Notes under the pieces: model-generated | Database searches by the model: none | The model's input: the letters and a program-made list of their open reading frames with translations, nothing else | Told to the model about the DNA's origin: nothing | Made by a program: the position numbers and the translations under genes | Part shown: piece by piece, positions 28,514 through 39,421 of the stretch | Numbering within the stretch: the first letter of the stretch is position 1 | How the letters are laid out: every line of letters starts with the position of its first letter | NCBI RefSeq assembly: GCF_037200945.1 | Contig: NZ_JBBCGP010000001.1 | Location: 3,470,501-3,534,500 of the forward strand | Direction of reading: 5' to 3' | From: Methylovirgula sp. | GTDB taxonomy: Bacteria; Pseudomonadota; Alphaproteobacteria; Rhizobiales; Beijerinckiaceae | Length of the DNA: 64,000 nt

Positions 28514-29059
28514 TTAATGCGCGGCGGGTGCTGGCAGCGGCACCGGATGGTCCGACAACGTGTCGAGATAAGCGACGATGTCGGCGCGCTTCTCAGGCGA
28601 GGGCTCGCCGGAGAAGGTCATCTTCGTGCCCGGCACAAACGCCTGCGGATCCTTGATGAAGATAAAAATGTCTTGCGGCGTCCAGGTGCCACCCTTGGCC
28701 TTCATCGCATCCGAATACTGGAAGCCCGCGAAAGAGGCGCGCGCGCGCCCGACAACGCCATAGAGCGGCGGCCCGAGGATGATCCCGCCGCCCTTCGCGA
28801 AATTGTGGCAGATCTGACAGGGCTTGGAATCGTCCTCACCCTTCTTGACGTCGGCCTTGCCGATGTAGGCGGCGAGAAGTTCGGCCGGCGCTGGCGCTGG
28901 CGCCGCCGCGGGCTTCCCAGCGTCGGTCGCAGCCGATTCGGCTGGCTTGGGCGGAGCCGGATGCGAGAATAGCGCGCTCGACGCCAGATAAACGACCTGA
29001 GCAAAAAGAAGCGTGCCGAGAACGCCCCCTGCGATCTTATTGAACTCAAAAGAATTCAT
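28514..29059 (-). CDS. cycM: Membrane-anchored class I cytochrome c (CycM-like)
   Basis: This 181-aa protein has an uncleaved N-terminal anchor (about residues 10-30), then an Ala/Pro-rich linker (about 35-62) and a c-type heme domain. The heme-binding motif is CQICH near residue 82. The distal Met is in GTKMTF near 146, in a segment matching mitochondrial-like c2/c552 cytochromes (GPPLYGVVGR, AFVPGTKM, RADIVAYL). In rhizobia and Bradyrhizobium, CycM carries electrons to the aa3 oxidase. Here it is alone on the minus strand with its own terminator. Start ATG 29059. Confidence 0.9.
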   Translation of the reverse strand: MNSFEFNKIAGGVLGTLLFAQVVYLASSALFSHPAPPKPAESAATDAGKPAAAPAPAPAELLAAYIGKADVKKGEDDSKPCQICHNFAKGGGIILGPPLYGVVGRARASFAGFQYSDAMKAKGGTWTPQDIFIFIKDPQAFVPGTKMTFSGEPSPEKRADIVAYLDTLSDHPVPLPAPAAH

Positions 29060-29285
29060 GGCCTTACGAACTCCCCCGCAGAGCCGGCATTGACGGCGAT
29101 CATATTAGCGACCGTTGATTAGTCGCTTTGCCGCAGCCTTGGCAACCCGTATAAGGCGGCCAATAATAATTTTCCTGCGGGTAAAGGCTTCGCCAGTAAA
29201 TCTGGGACCTTATCCAAACGGCGGTCCTTCCGAGCGCCGAGGCTGCGAAAGCGTCCTCCGCGGACGCGCGCTTCTGAGACGAGAG

Positions 29286-30146
29286 ATGACGAACAGAAAA
29301 ATCGCTTATCAGGGCGAGCCCGGCGCCAATTCCGATATCGCCTGCCGCGCCGTCTATCCGGATTTCGAGCCCCTGCCCCGCGCCACATTCGAGGATGCGC
29401 TTACGGCGGTCTCCGATGGCTCCGCCGATTATGCGATGATCCCGATCGAGAATTCGCTGGCGGGGCGCGTCGCCGATATCCATGCGCTTTTGCCCACAGC
29501 GGGGCTTTATATCGTCGGCGAATATTTCCTGCCGGTGCATTTCCAATTGCTAGGGATCAAGGGCGCGAAGATCGATGGTCTCAAATCGGTCTATAGCCAC
29601 GTCCACGCGCTCGGCCAATGCCGGAAGATCATCCGTAAGCTGAACCTTGTCGCCCATATCAGCGGCGACACCGCAGGCTCAGCCAAGGAGATCGCCGAAT
29701 GGGGCGACTCGACGAAGGCCGCGCTCGCGCCAGCTTTGGCCGCGGAGATCTATGGGCTCGATCTCCTCGCGGCTGACGTGGAGGACGAGAAGCATAATAC
29801 GACGCGGTTCGTCATTCTGGCGCGCGCGCCGCATTGGCCTGAACGCGGCACTGTTGCGACCGTCACGACGTTCGTCTTCCGCGTCCGGAACGTCCCGGCA
29901 GCGCTTTATAAGGCGCTCGGCGGTTTCGCCACCAACGGCGTCAATATGACAAAGCTCGAAAGCTATATGGTCGACGGCGAATTCACCGCGACTCAATTTC
30001 TCGCCGATGTCGACGGCCATCCCGACGATCCCGCGCTCGCGCGGGCCTTCGAGGAACTGGCATTCTTCTGCAAGGAATTCAAAATTCTGGGCGTCTACGC
30101 CCCCCATCCCTTCCGCACCGAAAGCGTCACCGCAATCGCGAAATGA
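29286..30146 (+). CDS. pheA: Prephenate dehydratase
   Basis: A 286-aa cytoplasmic enzyme that converts prephenate to phenylpyruvate in phenylalanine synthesis. The catalytic domain begins with IAYQGEPGANSDIA and has the family IPIENSLAGRV segment (about 55-65). The active-site Thr-Arg-Phe is in HNTTRFVILAR near 180. An ACT regulatory domain follows (TTFVFRVRNVPAALYKALGGFA ... NMTKLESY, about 198-280), predicting feedback inhibition by phenylalanine. There is no chorismate mutase domain. The frame is open from 29115, but the ATG at 29286 matches the conserved start and has a GAGACGAGAG stretch before it. Confidence 0.95.
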   Translation: MTNRKIAYQGEPGANSDIACRAVYPDFEPLPRATFEDALTAVSDGSADYAMIPIENSLAGRVADIHALLPTAGLYIVGEYFLPVHFQLLGIKGAKIDGLKSVYSHVHALGQCRKIIRKLNLVAHISGDTAGSAKEIAEWGDSTKAALAPALAAEIYGLDLLAADVEDEKHNTTRFVILARAPHWPERGTVATVTTFVFRVRNVPAALYKALGGFATNGVNMTKLESYMVDGEFTATQFLADVDGHPDDPALARAFEELAFFCKEFKILGVYAPHPFRTESVTAIAK

Positions 30147-30357
30147 TGCTTTTTGAGCACGCTTCGGAGCGGAAAGTTCTCAAGTGCTCCAAAGCGGGCC
30201 GCTGGCCGTATTACTGCCATCAAGGCCAACTTAACCATCTTAGCCGATGGCCCAAATGCAACGCTTTTCAAGAAGGTCTCATAAAGGTTGACGGAACCTT
30301 CGTTTAACCATCGCCCGGTAGGACTATCGGATCGAGTGCCATGAAAGGAGTTTTGTC

Positions 30358-30852
30358 ATGAGCCTTCACCCGCGCACGGGAGCTTTCAAGCTTGCCGTAG
30401 CTTTAGGCGCTGCCCTCGCCATGGCGGCCTGCGCCAAAAATCCCGGGGCTGACAGTCTCGCTGGCGGCTATGGCACTGCGACGCCTGGTTCGCCGCAGGA
30501 TTTCAGCCAGAATGTCGGCGACCGCGTTTTCTTTGAAACAGATTCGACCGAGCTGACGCCAACCGCGCAAGCGACGCTCGACAAGCAGGCCACCTGGTTG
30601 CAGCAATACGGTCGCTACAATTTCGTTGTCGAAGGACATGCGGACGAGCGCGGCACGCGCGAATATAACTTCGCGCTGGGTGCGCGGCGTGCCGAACGCG
30701 TCAAGGAATATCTGACCGCACGTGGCATTTCGGGCGAGCGCATTCGCACGATCAGCTACGGCAAGGAACGCCCTGTCGCGGTTTGCAACGACATTTCCTG
30801 CTGGTCGCAAAACCGCCGCGTCGTGACCGACCTGAACCCGGGTCAGTCGTAA
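30358..30852 (+). CDS. pal: Peptidoglycan-associated lipoprotein Pal
   Basis: A 164-aa outer-membrane lipoprotein of the Tol-Pal envelope-constriction system. The signal peptide ends in a lipobox (AMAAC, Cys at about 24). A short linker leads to the OmpA-like peptidoglycan-binding domain (FFETDSTELTPTAQATLDKQ, VEGHADERGTREYNFALGARRA, SYGKERPV, NRRV), with the Asp and Arg that contact diaminopimelate. The usual partner genes tolQRAB are not upstream; pheA is. The usual downstream neighbours cpoB-tilS-ftsH lie nearby but inverted. A strong terminator follows. Confidence 0.95.
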   Translation: MSLHPRTGAFKLAVALGAALAMAACAKNPGADSLAGGYGTATPGSPQDFSQNVGDRVFFETDSTELTPTAQATLDKQATWLQQYGRYNFVVEGHADERGTREYNFALGARRAERVKEYLTARGISGERIRTISYGKERPVAVCNDISCWSQNRRVVTDLNPGQS

Positions 30853-30877
30853 GCCTAATAGGCGGTTCCAAGTTACG

Positions 30878-30911
30878 AAAAGGCCGGTCACACAGACCGG
30901 CCTTTTGTTTT
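30878..30911 (+). terminator. Rho-independent terminator after pal
   Basis: A 12-bp perfect stem AAAAGGCCGGTC/GACCGGCCTTTT with loop ACACA, followed by GTTTT. It would also work for transcription from the right. Confidence 0.9.
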
Positions 30912-30982
30912 GACGCTCGCTAGGCAAGGCGCTCCGCCCGGACAGGCTCGTCAACGCCAACACTCTTCGCTTGGCTCGTCGT

Positions 30983-31276
30983 TTATTCTGGGGGCGCACC
31001 CGCGGGCGGACGTGAGGGAATCGCACGCAAGAAAGTCAGAGAAAAGAATGCGCCGACCCATGAACCAGCAGCGGCGAAGCACACGTAAATCCAGTTCTCT
31101 GTGTAATTGATGACAGCGTAAGACGAGAGCAGATACCAAAAGCTGCTCCAACTCGCCGCCGAAAAGCGGTGCCCCGCGCTGACGGCCGACGTGAACATGA
31201 CATAGACCGCGTCCGTTGCCGCCGTCGCGAGAACGACGCCCGCCGCGGTCGCAAGATTAAAATGTAAACCCAGCAT
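30983..31276 (-). CDS. Small conserved membrane protein of unknown function
   Basis: A 97-aa protein with three predicted membrane segments (about residues 8-30, 42-60 and 65-85) and aromatic-rich loops (SSFWYLLSSYAVINYTENWIYV). I recall similar short proteins annotated as hypothetical in other Rhizobiales, but no function is known to me. The ATG at 31276 is backed by GGAGG 8 bp upstream, and codon use looks like that of real genes. It lies between pal and ftsH, on the ftsH strand, downstream of the ftsH terminator, so it is probably transcribed on its own. Confidence 0.65.
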   Translation of the reverse strand: MLGLHFNLATAAGVVLATAATDAVYVMFTSAVSAGHRFSAASWSSFWYLLSSYAVINYTENWIYVCFAAAGSWVGAFFSLTFLRAIPSRPPAGAPPE

Positions 31277-31350
31277 CGTCCGAGCCTCCGGGGATTTGCA
31301 CCGCTTACGGAAGGCCAGACTAAGCGCGAACGCAAAAGGTCGCGACAGCT

Positions 31351-31383
31351 CAAAAAAAGTGCGGCGCCGTTAGCGCCGCACTT
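31351..31383 (-). terminator. Rho-independent terminator after ftsH
   Basis: An 11-bp perfect stem AAGTGCGGCGC/GCGCCGCACTT with a 5-nt loop (31357-31383). On the minus strand it is followed by a run of T (the A-tract at 31352-31358). Confidence 0.92.
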
Positions 31384-31408
31384 GGATTTTATAGCGAAGC
31401 AGAACTCT

Positions 31409-33343
<1,935 letters not shown>

Positions 33344-33457
33344 ATTCTACTCGCGACAGGCTGGCTCCGACCTCTGAGACAAGCCCGTTAAAGGAGGCAC
33401 TCCTCTCGGAGCGCGTTGATGTAATGTAGGCGCGGCCGGAAGGCTTGCCAAGGGAAC

Positions 33458-34540
33458 TTAAGATACCGCATTGCCCCTCGGAAAAGCAGGGTCATGTGAC
33501 GCCAGATGAGCGGAGGCACTGACCCCGCCGCGCCGCCGAAGCGCCTCGCGTTGAAGGGTCAACCCCTCTCCATCAAGCGATAATTTCACCCCGCCGAGCG
33601 TACGATGCCAGACCTTACGTAATTGCAATGCTGCACACAGGTCTTGCGCCAAACTTTCGAGCCGTTCGAGACGCGGTGGCTTACTGCCGAGAGCCGCGAT
33701 TTCGACTCCAACGACACGCAGCAAAATCTCTTCCGGCAGATCGCGCAAGCTCGCGGCGGAAATATGGACAATATCCGGAGCTGACGTCCGTTTGAGCGTT
33801 GCCCGCGCGAGATCGGCTTGAGCAGCTAAAGCACGCTCGGCTCGCGCCGTGCGGCGCCCGAGACGGGCCAAACCTGCGGCATCCAGACCCGCTTCATCGA
33901 GAAGTGGAAGAATTTCTCGTAACCTCGTACGTGCAAAAGCCAAATTCTCATTTGATGGATCGCGAAAATAGGGTTGATTGCACGCGTTGCAATAATCGAT
34001 CAGCAGCTTTTTCGGCACACCAAGCAACGGCCGGTAGAGGACGACGCCATCCTGTTCTGTCATGCTTTGCATGCCGGCAAGGCCGCCAATGCCGCTGCCC
34101 CGCATCAGCCGAAACAGAATCGTTTCCGCCTGATCATCAGCGTGATGTCCTGTCAGCAAATAATCCGCGCCGAGCGACTGGGCATGCGCACGCAGCAGCG
34201 CATAACGCGCCGCGCGGGCCCGCTCCTGGACACGTGTGCGGGGCTTTGCTCCCTGCCAAATGAGGGTTTGATGCGCCAGGCCGACCGACTGCGCCCAGCG
34301 GCCGACCGTTTCAGCCTCCGCCCGTGATTCGCTACGCAGACCATGATCGACAGTGGCGACGAAAAAGCTTGTTCCAGCGGGTGCGCCCTGCCCCTGCCAT
34401 TGCGCGGCAAGCCGCATCAGCGCGATGGAATCCGGACCGCCGGACACCGCGAGCAAGGCGCGTCGTCCGGCAAGTGCCGCAAAAAGGGACACGAGGCTCG
34501 CGCCGCTGAGAGGCTCCGTGGGCGCTAGTTCCCCGCTCAA
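33458..34540 (-). CDS. tilS: tRNA(Ile)-lysidine synthetase TilS
   Basis: A 360-aa essential enzyme that converts cytidine-34 to lysidine in tRNA-Ile2 so that it reads AUA. The PP-loop motif AVSGGPDSIALM lies near residue 35 of the chosen form, followed by TGHHADDQAETILFRLMRGSG, which is specific to TilS. The C-terminal third is more divergent. The open frame reaches 34639, but the TTG at 34540 forms a TTGA overlap with the cpoB stop codon and gives a normal N-terminus, so coupled translation from TTG is proposed. Confidence 0.92.
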   Translation of the reverse strand: MSGELAPTEPLSGASLVSLFAALAGRRALLAVSGGPDSIALMRLAAQWQGQGAPAGTSFFVATVDHGLRSESRAEAETVGRWAQSVGLAHQTLIWQGAKPRTRVQERARAARYALLRAHAQSLGADYLLTGHHADDQAETILFRLMRGSGIGGLAGMQSMTEQDGVVLYRPLLGVPKKLLIDYCNACNQPYFRDPSNENLAFARTRLREILPLLDEAGLDAAGLARLGRRTARAERALAAQADLARATLKRTSAPDIVHISAASLRDLPEEILLRVVGVEIAALGSKPPRLERLESLAQDLCAALQLRKVWHRTLGGVKLSLDGEGLTLQREALRRRGGVSASAHLASHDPAFPRGNAVS

Positions 34541-35655
34541 GCGCCGCACTGGCTGCGCTTGGCCTCGCGCTCCGCGGCCGCTTTCACCGCCGCCGAGGCG
34601 TTCGGATATTTGTGCGGCACTTCGCTGAAGGTGGCGCAAGCCTGCTCCTTGGCGCCCAAGGTGTGCAAAGATTCACCGAGCCGGAGCATTGCCTGTGGCG
34701 CCCGCGCCGAATCCGCGTAATTCGTCGAAATCTTGAGGAACTGCTCAGCCGCCTCTCGCGCGCGGCCCCGCGCCGAATAGGATTCGCCGAGAAAATACAT
34801 CGCCTCGGCCGTCAGGCGGGTCTTGGGATTTTTGTCGAGGAACGACTGAAAGCCACGCTCGGCGTTGTCGTAATCCTTCTGCTTGAAATAGCCGAGCGCC
34901 GCGTCGAATTCCTGGCGCGGCGAAGCCGGCTCCGGCTGCGTGCTGGCGAGGTGGGTGTCGGCGGGCGTTGAAACGCCGCCAGCGGGCACGCTGGGCGCGG
35001 GGGGCGTATAGGCGCTTTGAAGGTTGAGCGGCGCGTTCGGATCGCTGTTGGCCGCGCCGCCGGCATTATCAGCAGTCGGCGGCGGTGGCGCGCTTTCCCC
35101 CGCGCCGAGCGGCTTCGGCGCGCCCGGCGCATTCGGGTCGGCTGCGGGGTCGAAGACATCGTCGCCGCGCCCATGCCGCGCCGGCGTATCGGCCGACGCG
35201 CCCGCATCCGCCGAATCAGCCGGGTCCGCCGTGGCGTTGGAAGAAGCAGATCCGCTGTCCGCATCCGTCACCGCCGCCGGCGGTGAGGCCGGCGTCATTT
35301 CACTGTGACGCTGGAGGTGGCCGCCACGGCTGTCCTGGAGGCGGAAATCAACGTCTTGCTCGAATTTCTTCAGCTGATCTTGAAGCTGGTGGTTCTCGAA
35401 CTGCATCTGCTGGATTTGGCCCGTCATCTGCCGGATCTGATCCTCAAGCCGTTCGACGCGGACGATCAGGCTTGCGTCGGGGCTGCCGCCGCTCGCGTCC
35501 GGCGTATAAGAGCCGCCATTGCCCTGCGAATCGCCGCCACCGCCGACATTGTCCGGCGGTGCGCCGTAGTTTTGCGCGAAGCTCAGCGAGGTTGCGCTCA
35601 GGATCATAAATCCGGCCAGCGTCAGTGCCGTCACATATGCGTTCAATCGAGTCAT
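34537..35655 (-). CDS. cpoB: Cell division coordinator CpoB / YbgF (Tol-Pal associated)
   Basis: A 372-aa periplasmic protein that links the Tol-Pal machine to peptidoglycan synthesis at the division site. It has a signal peptide (about 1-28, ending SLSFAQ). A coiled-coil follows (about 65-110, RVERLEDQIRQMTGQIQQMQ), then a low-complexity Ala/Asp/Pro/Ser stretch of about 130 residues. Three TPR units make up the C-terminal YbgF domain (FDAALGYFKQKDYDNAERGF ... TAEAMYFLGESYSARGR). The linker is longer than in E. coli. The ATG at 35655 is chosen because the signal peptide starts there. It is the first gene of cpoB-tilS-ftsH. Confidence 0.92.
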   Translation of the reverse strand: MTRLNAYVTALTLAGFMILSATSLSFAQNYGAPPDNVGGGGDSQGNGGSYTPDASGGSPDASLIVRVERLEDQIRQMTGQIQQMQFENHQLQDQLKKFEQDVDFRLQDSRGGHLQRHSEMTPASPPAAVTDADSGSASSNATADPADSADAGASADTPARHGRGDDVFDPAADPNAPGAPKPLGAGESAPPPPTADNAGGAANSDPNAPLNLQSAYTPPAPSVPAGGVSTPADTHLASTQPEPASPRQEFDAALGYFKQKDYDNAERGFQSFLDKNPKTRLTAEAMYFLGESYSARGRAREAAEQFLKISTNYADSARAPQAMLRLGESLHTLGAKEQACATFSEVPHKYPNASAAVKAAAEREAKRSQCGA

Positions 35656-35895
35656 GCTAAAAAAATCCAGATTACCCAACCACATCATAAGGCACACTTC
35701 GACCAAAGTTAGGTTTTCGAGAAGAAATTCACCGGGAAAGGCCCGCGACTTCCCTCTCGTGAATTTGTAACGCCGAACTGATTTGGCTTAGCATTGGGTG
35801 TTGGTTTGAGATTGGGATAGTATCCCTAGAGCCCTTGAGGCCGTTTTCGCCGCGCCGCCGGCTCGATAATCCAGTGTACGCAGGAGCACCAGGGC

Positions 35896-37236
35896 TTGGG
35901 AAAGCATTTCGGGACCGATGGAATTCGCGGCCTAGCCAATAAGGTTATCACGCCCGAACTGGCGATGAAGGTGGCGCAGGCCACGGGCATCCTGTTTCAG
36001 CGCGGCGACCACCGCCACCGCGCCGTGATCGGCAAGGACACACGGCTCTCCGGCTATATGATCGAGACAGCCATGGTCGCCGGCTTCACCTCCGTCGGCG
36101 TCGATGTGTTGCTGCTCGGGCCGATGCCCACGCCCGCCGTCGCGATGCTCACGCATTCGATGCGCGCCGATGTCGGGGTGATGATTTCCGCCTCGCACAA
36201 TCCGTTCGAGGACAACGGGATCAAATTGTTCGGCCCGGACGGCTATAAGCTCTCCGACGAGGTCGAGGCGCGGATCGAAGCCATCCTCGACGGCGAGCAG
36301 CCGTTGAAACTGTCCAAACCCGGCGATCTGGGTCGCGCCATGCGCGTCGAGGGCGACCGCGCCCGCTACATCGAATTCGCCAAGCGCACCCTCGTTGGAA
36401 ATACATCGCTTGAAGGGCTGCGCATCGTCGTCGATTGCGCCAATGGCGCCGCCTATAAGGTCGCGCCCGAGGCGCTCTGGGAACTCGGCGCCGAGGTCTT
36501 CACTATCGGCGACAGTCCGGACGGCTTCAACATCAACCGCGATGTCGGCTCGACCGCGCCTAAAGCGCTCGCCGCCAAGGTGCGCGAAATGCGCGCCGAT
36601 ATCGGCATCGCGCTGGACGGCGACGCGGATCGGGTCATCGTCATCGATGAGCGCGGCAAGGTCGTCGATGGCGACCAATTGATGGCGGCGATCGCCGAAA
36701 GCTGGCAGCAGGACGGGCGCCTGTCGCGGCCCGGCATTGTCGCCACGCTGATGTCGAATCTCGGCTTCGAGCGCTATCTTTCGAGCATCGGTCTCGCCCT
36801 CGCCCGCACTGCTGTCGGCGACCGTTACGTGCTCGAACATATGCGCGAGCATGGCTATAACCTCGGCGGCGAACAATCGGGCCACATTATCCTGAAAGAT
36901 TACTGCACCACGGGCGACGGTCTGGTCGCGGCGCTGCAATTGCTCTCGATCGTCAAGCGGCGCGAAAAGCCGGTGAGCGAGGTCTGCCATCGATTCGAGC
37001 CCGTGCCGCAAGTGCTCAAGAACGTCCGCTTCCGCACCGGCCAGCCGCTTGAGGAAGAGCGCGTTTCCCGCGCCATCGAAACCGGGCGCCGGATGCTCGG
37101 CGCGAACGGCAGGCTGGTCATCCGGCCATCCGGCACGGAGCCGGTCATCCGCGTCATGGGCGAAGGCGACGACCGCGACCTTGTCGAGAAAATCGTCGAT
37201 GATGTCTGCGACGCGCTGAGCGCCGTCGCGGCCTAG
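35896..37236 (+). CDS. glmM: Phosphoglucosamine mutase
   Basis: A 446-aa enzyme that interconverts glucosamine-6-phosphate and glucosamine-1-phosphate for UDP-GlcNAc, hence peptidoglycan and LPS. The phosphoserine loop is MISASHNPFEDNGIK (Ser at about 102). The Mg2+ loop is DGDADR near 244, the sugar-binding loop GGEQSGHI near 328 and the phosphate-binding loop RPSGTEPVIRVM near 412. The TTG start at 35896 has AGGAGC 8 bp upstream and gives the conserved GKHFGTDGIRG start. It is divergent from cpoB; in relatives it usually follows ftsH on the same strand. Confidence 0.96.
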   Translation: MGKHFGTDGIRGLANKVITPELAMKVAQATGILFQRGDHRHRAVIGKDTRLSGYMIETAMVAGFTSVGVDVLLLGPMPTPAVAMLTHSMRADVGVMISASHNPFEDNGIKLFGPDGYKLSDEVEARIEAILDGEQPLKLSKPGDLGRAMRVEGDRARYIEFAKRTLVGNTSLEGLRIVVDCANGAAYKVAPEALWELGAEVFTIGDSPDGFNINRDVGSTAPKALAAKVREMRADIGIALDGDADRVIVIDERGKVVDGDQLMAAIAESWQQDGRLSRPGIVATLMSNLGFERYLSSIGLALARTAVGDRYVLEHMREHGYNLGGEQSGHIILKDYCTTGDGLVAALQLLSIVKRREKPVSEVCHRFEPVPQVLKNVRFRTGQPLEEERVSRAIETGRRMLGANGRLVIRPSGTEPVIRVMGEGDDRDLVEKIVDDVCDALSAVAA

Positions 37237-37407
37237 GTGTACGCCCCCGTAAAGTTGCGGGCCGCATCATACGCAAACTACTGATCTTACGGGCCATTAA
37301 CGTTAAGCGTTAGGGTTAAGACCCTTTTAAGCTGTTTGCGGCATCTTTCCTTCCACTGGACCGGCGCGGGCATGACCGCTCGCGCCCCTTTGAGGGGACT
37401 GATCGTT

Positions 37408-38232
37408 ATGGCCAGCTTTAGAGTCGTCATCATTGCCGGCGCCGTGGCGATCGGCGCAGTAAACGCCGCCCACGCGGCTGATCTTGATTTACCGCCGCCG
37501 CCGCCCGTCGAGGCACCGCCGCCGCCTCCTGTTGGTGGTGGCTGGTATCTGCGCGGCGACGTGGGCTACGGTTTCGACCAACTCAGCAGTGTCAGGTCAA
37601 ACCTCGCCAGCACCACGCCCGGCTTCGCCGACACCGGCGCGGGCATTGATGGGCAGGCAAGCTTCGGCGGCGGCGTCGGCTACCAGGTCAACAATTGGTT
37701 CCGCGCCGACGTGACCGCGGAATATCGGACGCCGACGCATTATTCCAACGTGGAAAGCTTCAACGATGGCGGCGGTGTTTTTGGCGGCGATGCCTACAAC
37801 GCTTCCATCCAGAGCGAGGATATTCTCGCGAACGCTTATTTCGACGTCGGCACCTGGTATGGCTTCACGCCTTTCGTCGGCGGCGGCGTCGGTGTGGCGT
37901 TTCATCAGTTCCACGGGCTGACGGATAGAGGCTTCGGCCCATTCTCCACGCCAACATCCTTCGGCACTGCGCCGGACGTCGGCATGGCCCGATTGGCCTG
38001 GGCTGCGATGGCCGGTATCGACTACAACATCTCGCCAAACTGGAAGTTCGAAGTCGGCTACCGCTATCTGGACATGGGCACTCTGACGAGCGGCGGCATC
38101 GTTTGCGACGGCGGATGCGGGACGCCTGAAACCCAGAGCTTCCATTTGACTGCGAACGAAGTTCGCGTCGGCTTGCGCTACATTTTCGCCGACGTACCGC
38201 CCCCGCCTCCGCCGCTCGTCACAAAATACTGA
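37408..38232 (+). CDS. Omp25/Omp31-type outer-membrane beta-barrel protein
   Basis: A 274-aa outer-membrane protein of the rhizobial Omp25/OmpA-like eight-strand barrel group. It has a signal peptide (to about residue 22, AAHAAD) and then a polyproline segment (PPPPPVEAPPPPP) before the first strand WYLRGDVGYGFDQ. Later strands include WFRADVTAEYRTP, WYGFTPFVGGGVGVAF and WKFEVGYRYLDMG. The C-terminus ends in a second polyproline run and a terminal Tyr, after the last strand VRVGLRYIFAD. The ATG at 37408 has GAGGGG 10 bp upstream. A clear terminator follows. A second barrel gene lies directly downstream. Confidence 0.85.
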   Translation: MASFRVVIIAGAVAIGAVNAAHAADLDLPPPPPVEAPPPPPVGGGWYLRGDVGYGFDQLSSVRSNLASTTPGFADTGAGIDGQASFGGGVGYQVNNWFRADVTAEYRTPTHYSNVESFNDGGGVFGGDAYNASIQSEDILANAYFDVGTWYGFTPFVGGGVGVAFHQFHGLTDRGFGPFSTPTSFGTAPDVGMARLAWAAMAGIDYNISPNWKFEVGYRYLDMGTLTSGGIVCDGGCGTPETQSFHLTANEVRVGLRYIFADVPPPPPPLVTKY

Positions 38233-38254
38233 GCGGAAAGATTCCTCGAAAAGA

Positions 38255-38280
38255 AAAGCGGGCCTCTGGCCCGCTTTTTT
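38255..38280 (+). terminator. Rho-independent terminator after first omp gene
   Basis: A 10-bp perfect stem AAAGCGGGCC/GGCCCGCTTT with a 3-nt loop and a T-run to 38280. Confidence 0.92.
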
Positions 38281-38406
38281 GTGTTTGCCGCGACGGAAAC
38301 GCGGACCGGTTTATGGTTTTCGATGCGTTATTTTTTATAGTTAAGCGGGACTTAAGAAATATCCTTCAGACTTCCTTTCAATTGGGAGCCGAAAGGAACA
38401 CAAGCG

Positions 38407-39363
38407 ATGTCGAATCGCGCCTCTATTTTTTGCAGCTTTGCGTTGACGGCTGCGGCTGCAATCGGCGCTGCTTCTCAAGCCGAAGCTGCCGATCTCGGAT
38501 CGTTCTTCGGCGGTCAACAGGACGATCAACAAGCGGACGCGCCGACGCAGCCCGTCGAATTCGGCACCGGCTGGTACATTCGCGGCAGCGTCGGCGGGGC
38601 TGTGCAGGACACAGCTAACTTGCTTTCGGATCCGTCCAACATCTCGTTCACGCAACAGCTTAATTGGTCGGCCGAACTCGGCGCTGGCTATCAGTTCAAC
38701 CAATGGTTCCGGACGGACGCGACATATACTTATTACGGCAGCCAGCCCATGGGCGGTTCCACGGCAGGAAATTGCGCGGTTGCCCTTGATCCTTACTTCA
38801 GCGGCTTCAACCCAGACGGCTCGCAGATCGAACCCCCAAAAGGAATCATTCCGGTTTATGATTCCTGCGGCTACAACGAACATACCTCGCTGCAAAAAAA
38901 TCTATTTCTTGCCAACGGCTACGTTGATCTTGGGAATTATTGGGGCGTAACACCGTATATCGGCGGTGGTATCGGCACAGCCTATCTCAATGCGCAGCAA
39001 AGTCTCAACGTTGTTGACAATACTCAGGGAGGCGCTCCCTACAATGCCACTTTAACGTTTCCAAACCCGTCGCCAGTACCGCTGGTCTATTATAACAACC
39101 AGGGTGTTCGACTTAACCCACAACCGACTTTCACTCCTGGGGCGCAACATCCCAATTATTCCACCTCGTCATCCAAATGGAATTTCGCTTTCGCATTGAT
39201 GGCTGGCTTCTCTTACGACATATCGCAGAATCTCAAGCTCGACATCGGCTACCGCTACGTGAATTTCGGCTCGATGTCGTTTAGGTCCCTTTCGGATTCA
39301 CTGTTCAACAAGAACCTAAGTTCGCAGGAAGTCCGCCTCGGCGTTCGGTACATCGTCGATTAA
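38407..39363 (+). CDS. Outer-membrane beta-barrel protein
   Basis: A 318-aa outer-membrane protein related to its upstream neighbour. The signal peptide ends near SQAEAAD (about 28). A Gln/Asp-rich linker follows. Strand motifs are WYIRGSVGGAVQD, WFRTDATYTYYG, YWGVTPYIGGGIGTAYL and LKLDIGYRYVNFG. The C-terminal strand VRLGVRYIVD is shared with the Omp25 group. Its surface loops are longer and Asn/Pro-rich, with three Cys in the first half, which is uncommon for porin-like barrels. The ATG at 38407 has GAAAGGA upstream. It has its own promoter region after the terminator at 38280. Function beyond envelope structure is unknown. Confidence 0.82.
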   Translation: MSNRASIFCSFALTAAAAIGAASQAEAADLGSFFGGQQDDQQADAPTQPVEFGTGWYIRGSVGGAVQDTANLLSDPSNISFTQQLNWSAELGAGYQFNQWFRTDATYTYYGSQPMGGSTAGNCAVALDPYFSGFNPDGSQIEPPKGIIPVYDSCGYNEHTSLQKNLFLANGYVDLGNYWGVTPYIGGGIGTAYLNAQQSLNVVDNTQGGAPYNATLTFPNPSPVPLVYYNNQGVRLNPQPTFTPGAQHPNYSTSSSKWNFAFALMAGFSYDISQNLKLDIGYRYVNFGSMSFRSLSDSLFNKNLSSQEVRLGVRYIVD

Positions 39364-39421
39364 GATCACTCATCTTGAAGCGGCCAGTTGCACTTTCCCG
39401 CTTCTGGCCGCAAAACAAGGC

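Noticed and set aside
34990..35310. Repeat-like low-complexity stretch in cpoB as a tandem repeat array or CRISPR
   Set aside because: It is an Ala/Asp/Pro-rich protein linker in frame with cpoB; there are no regular direct repeats or spacers.
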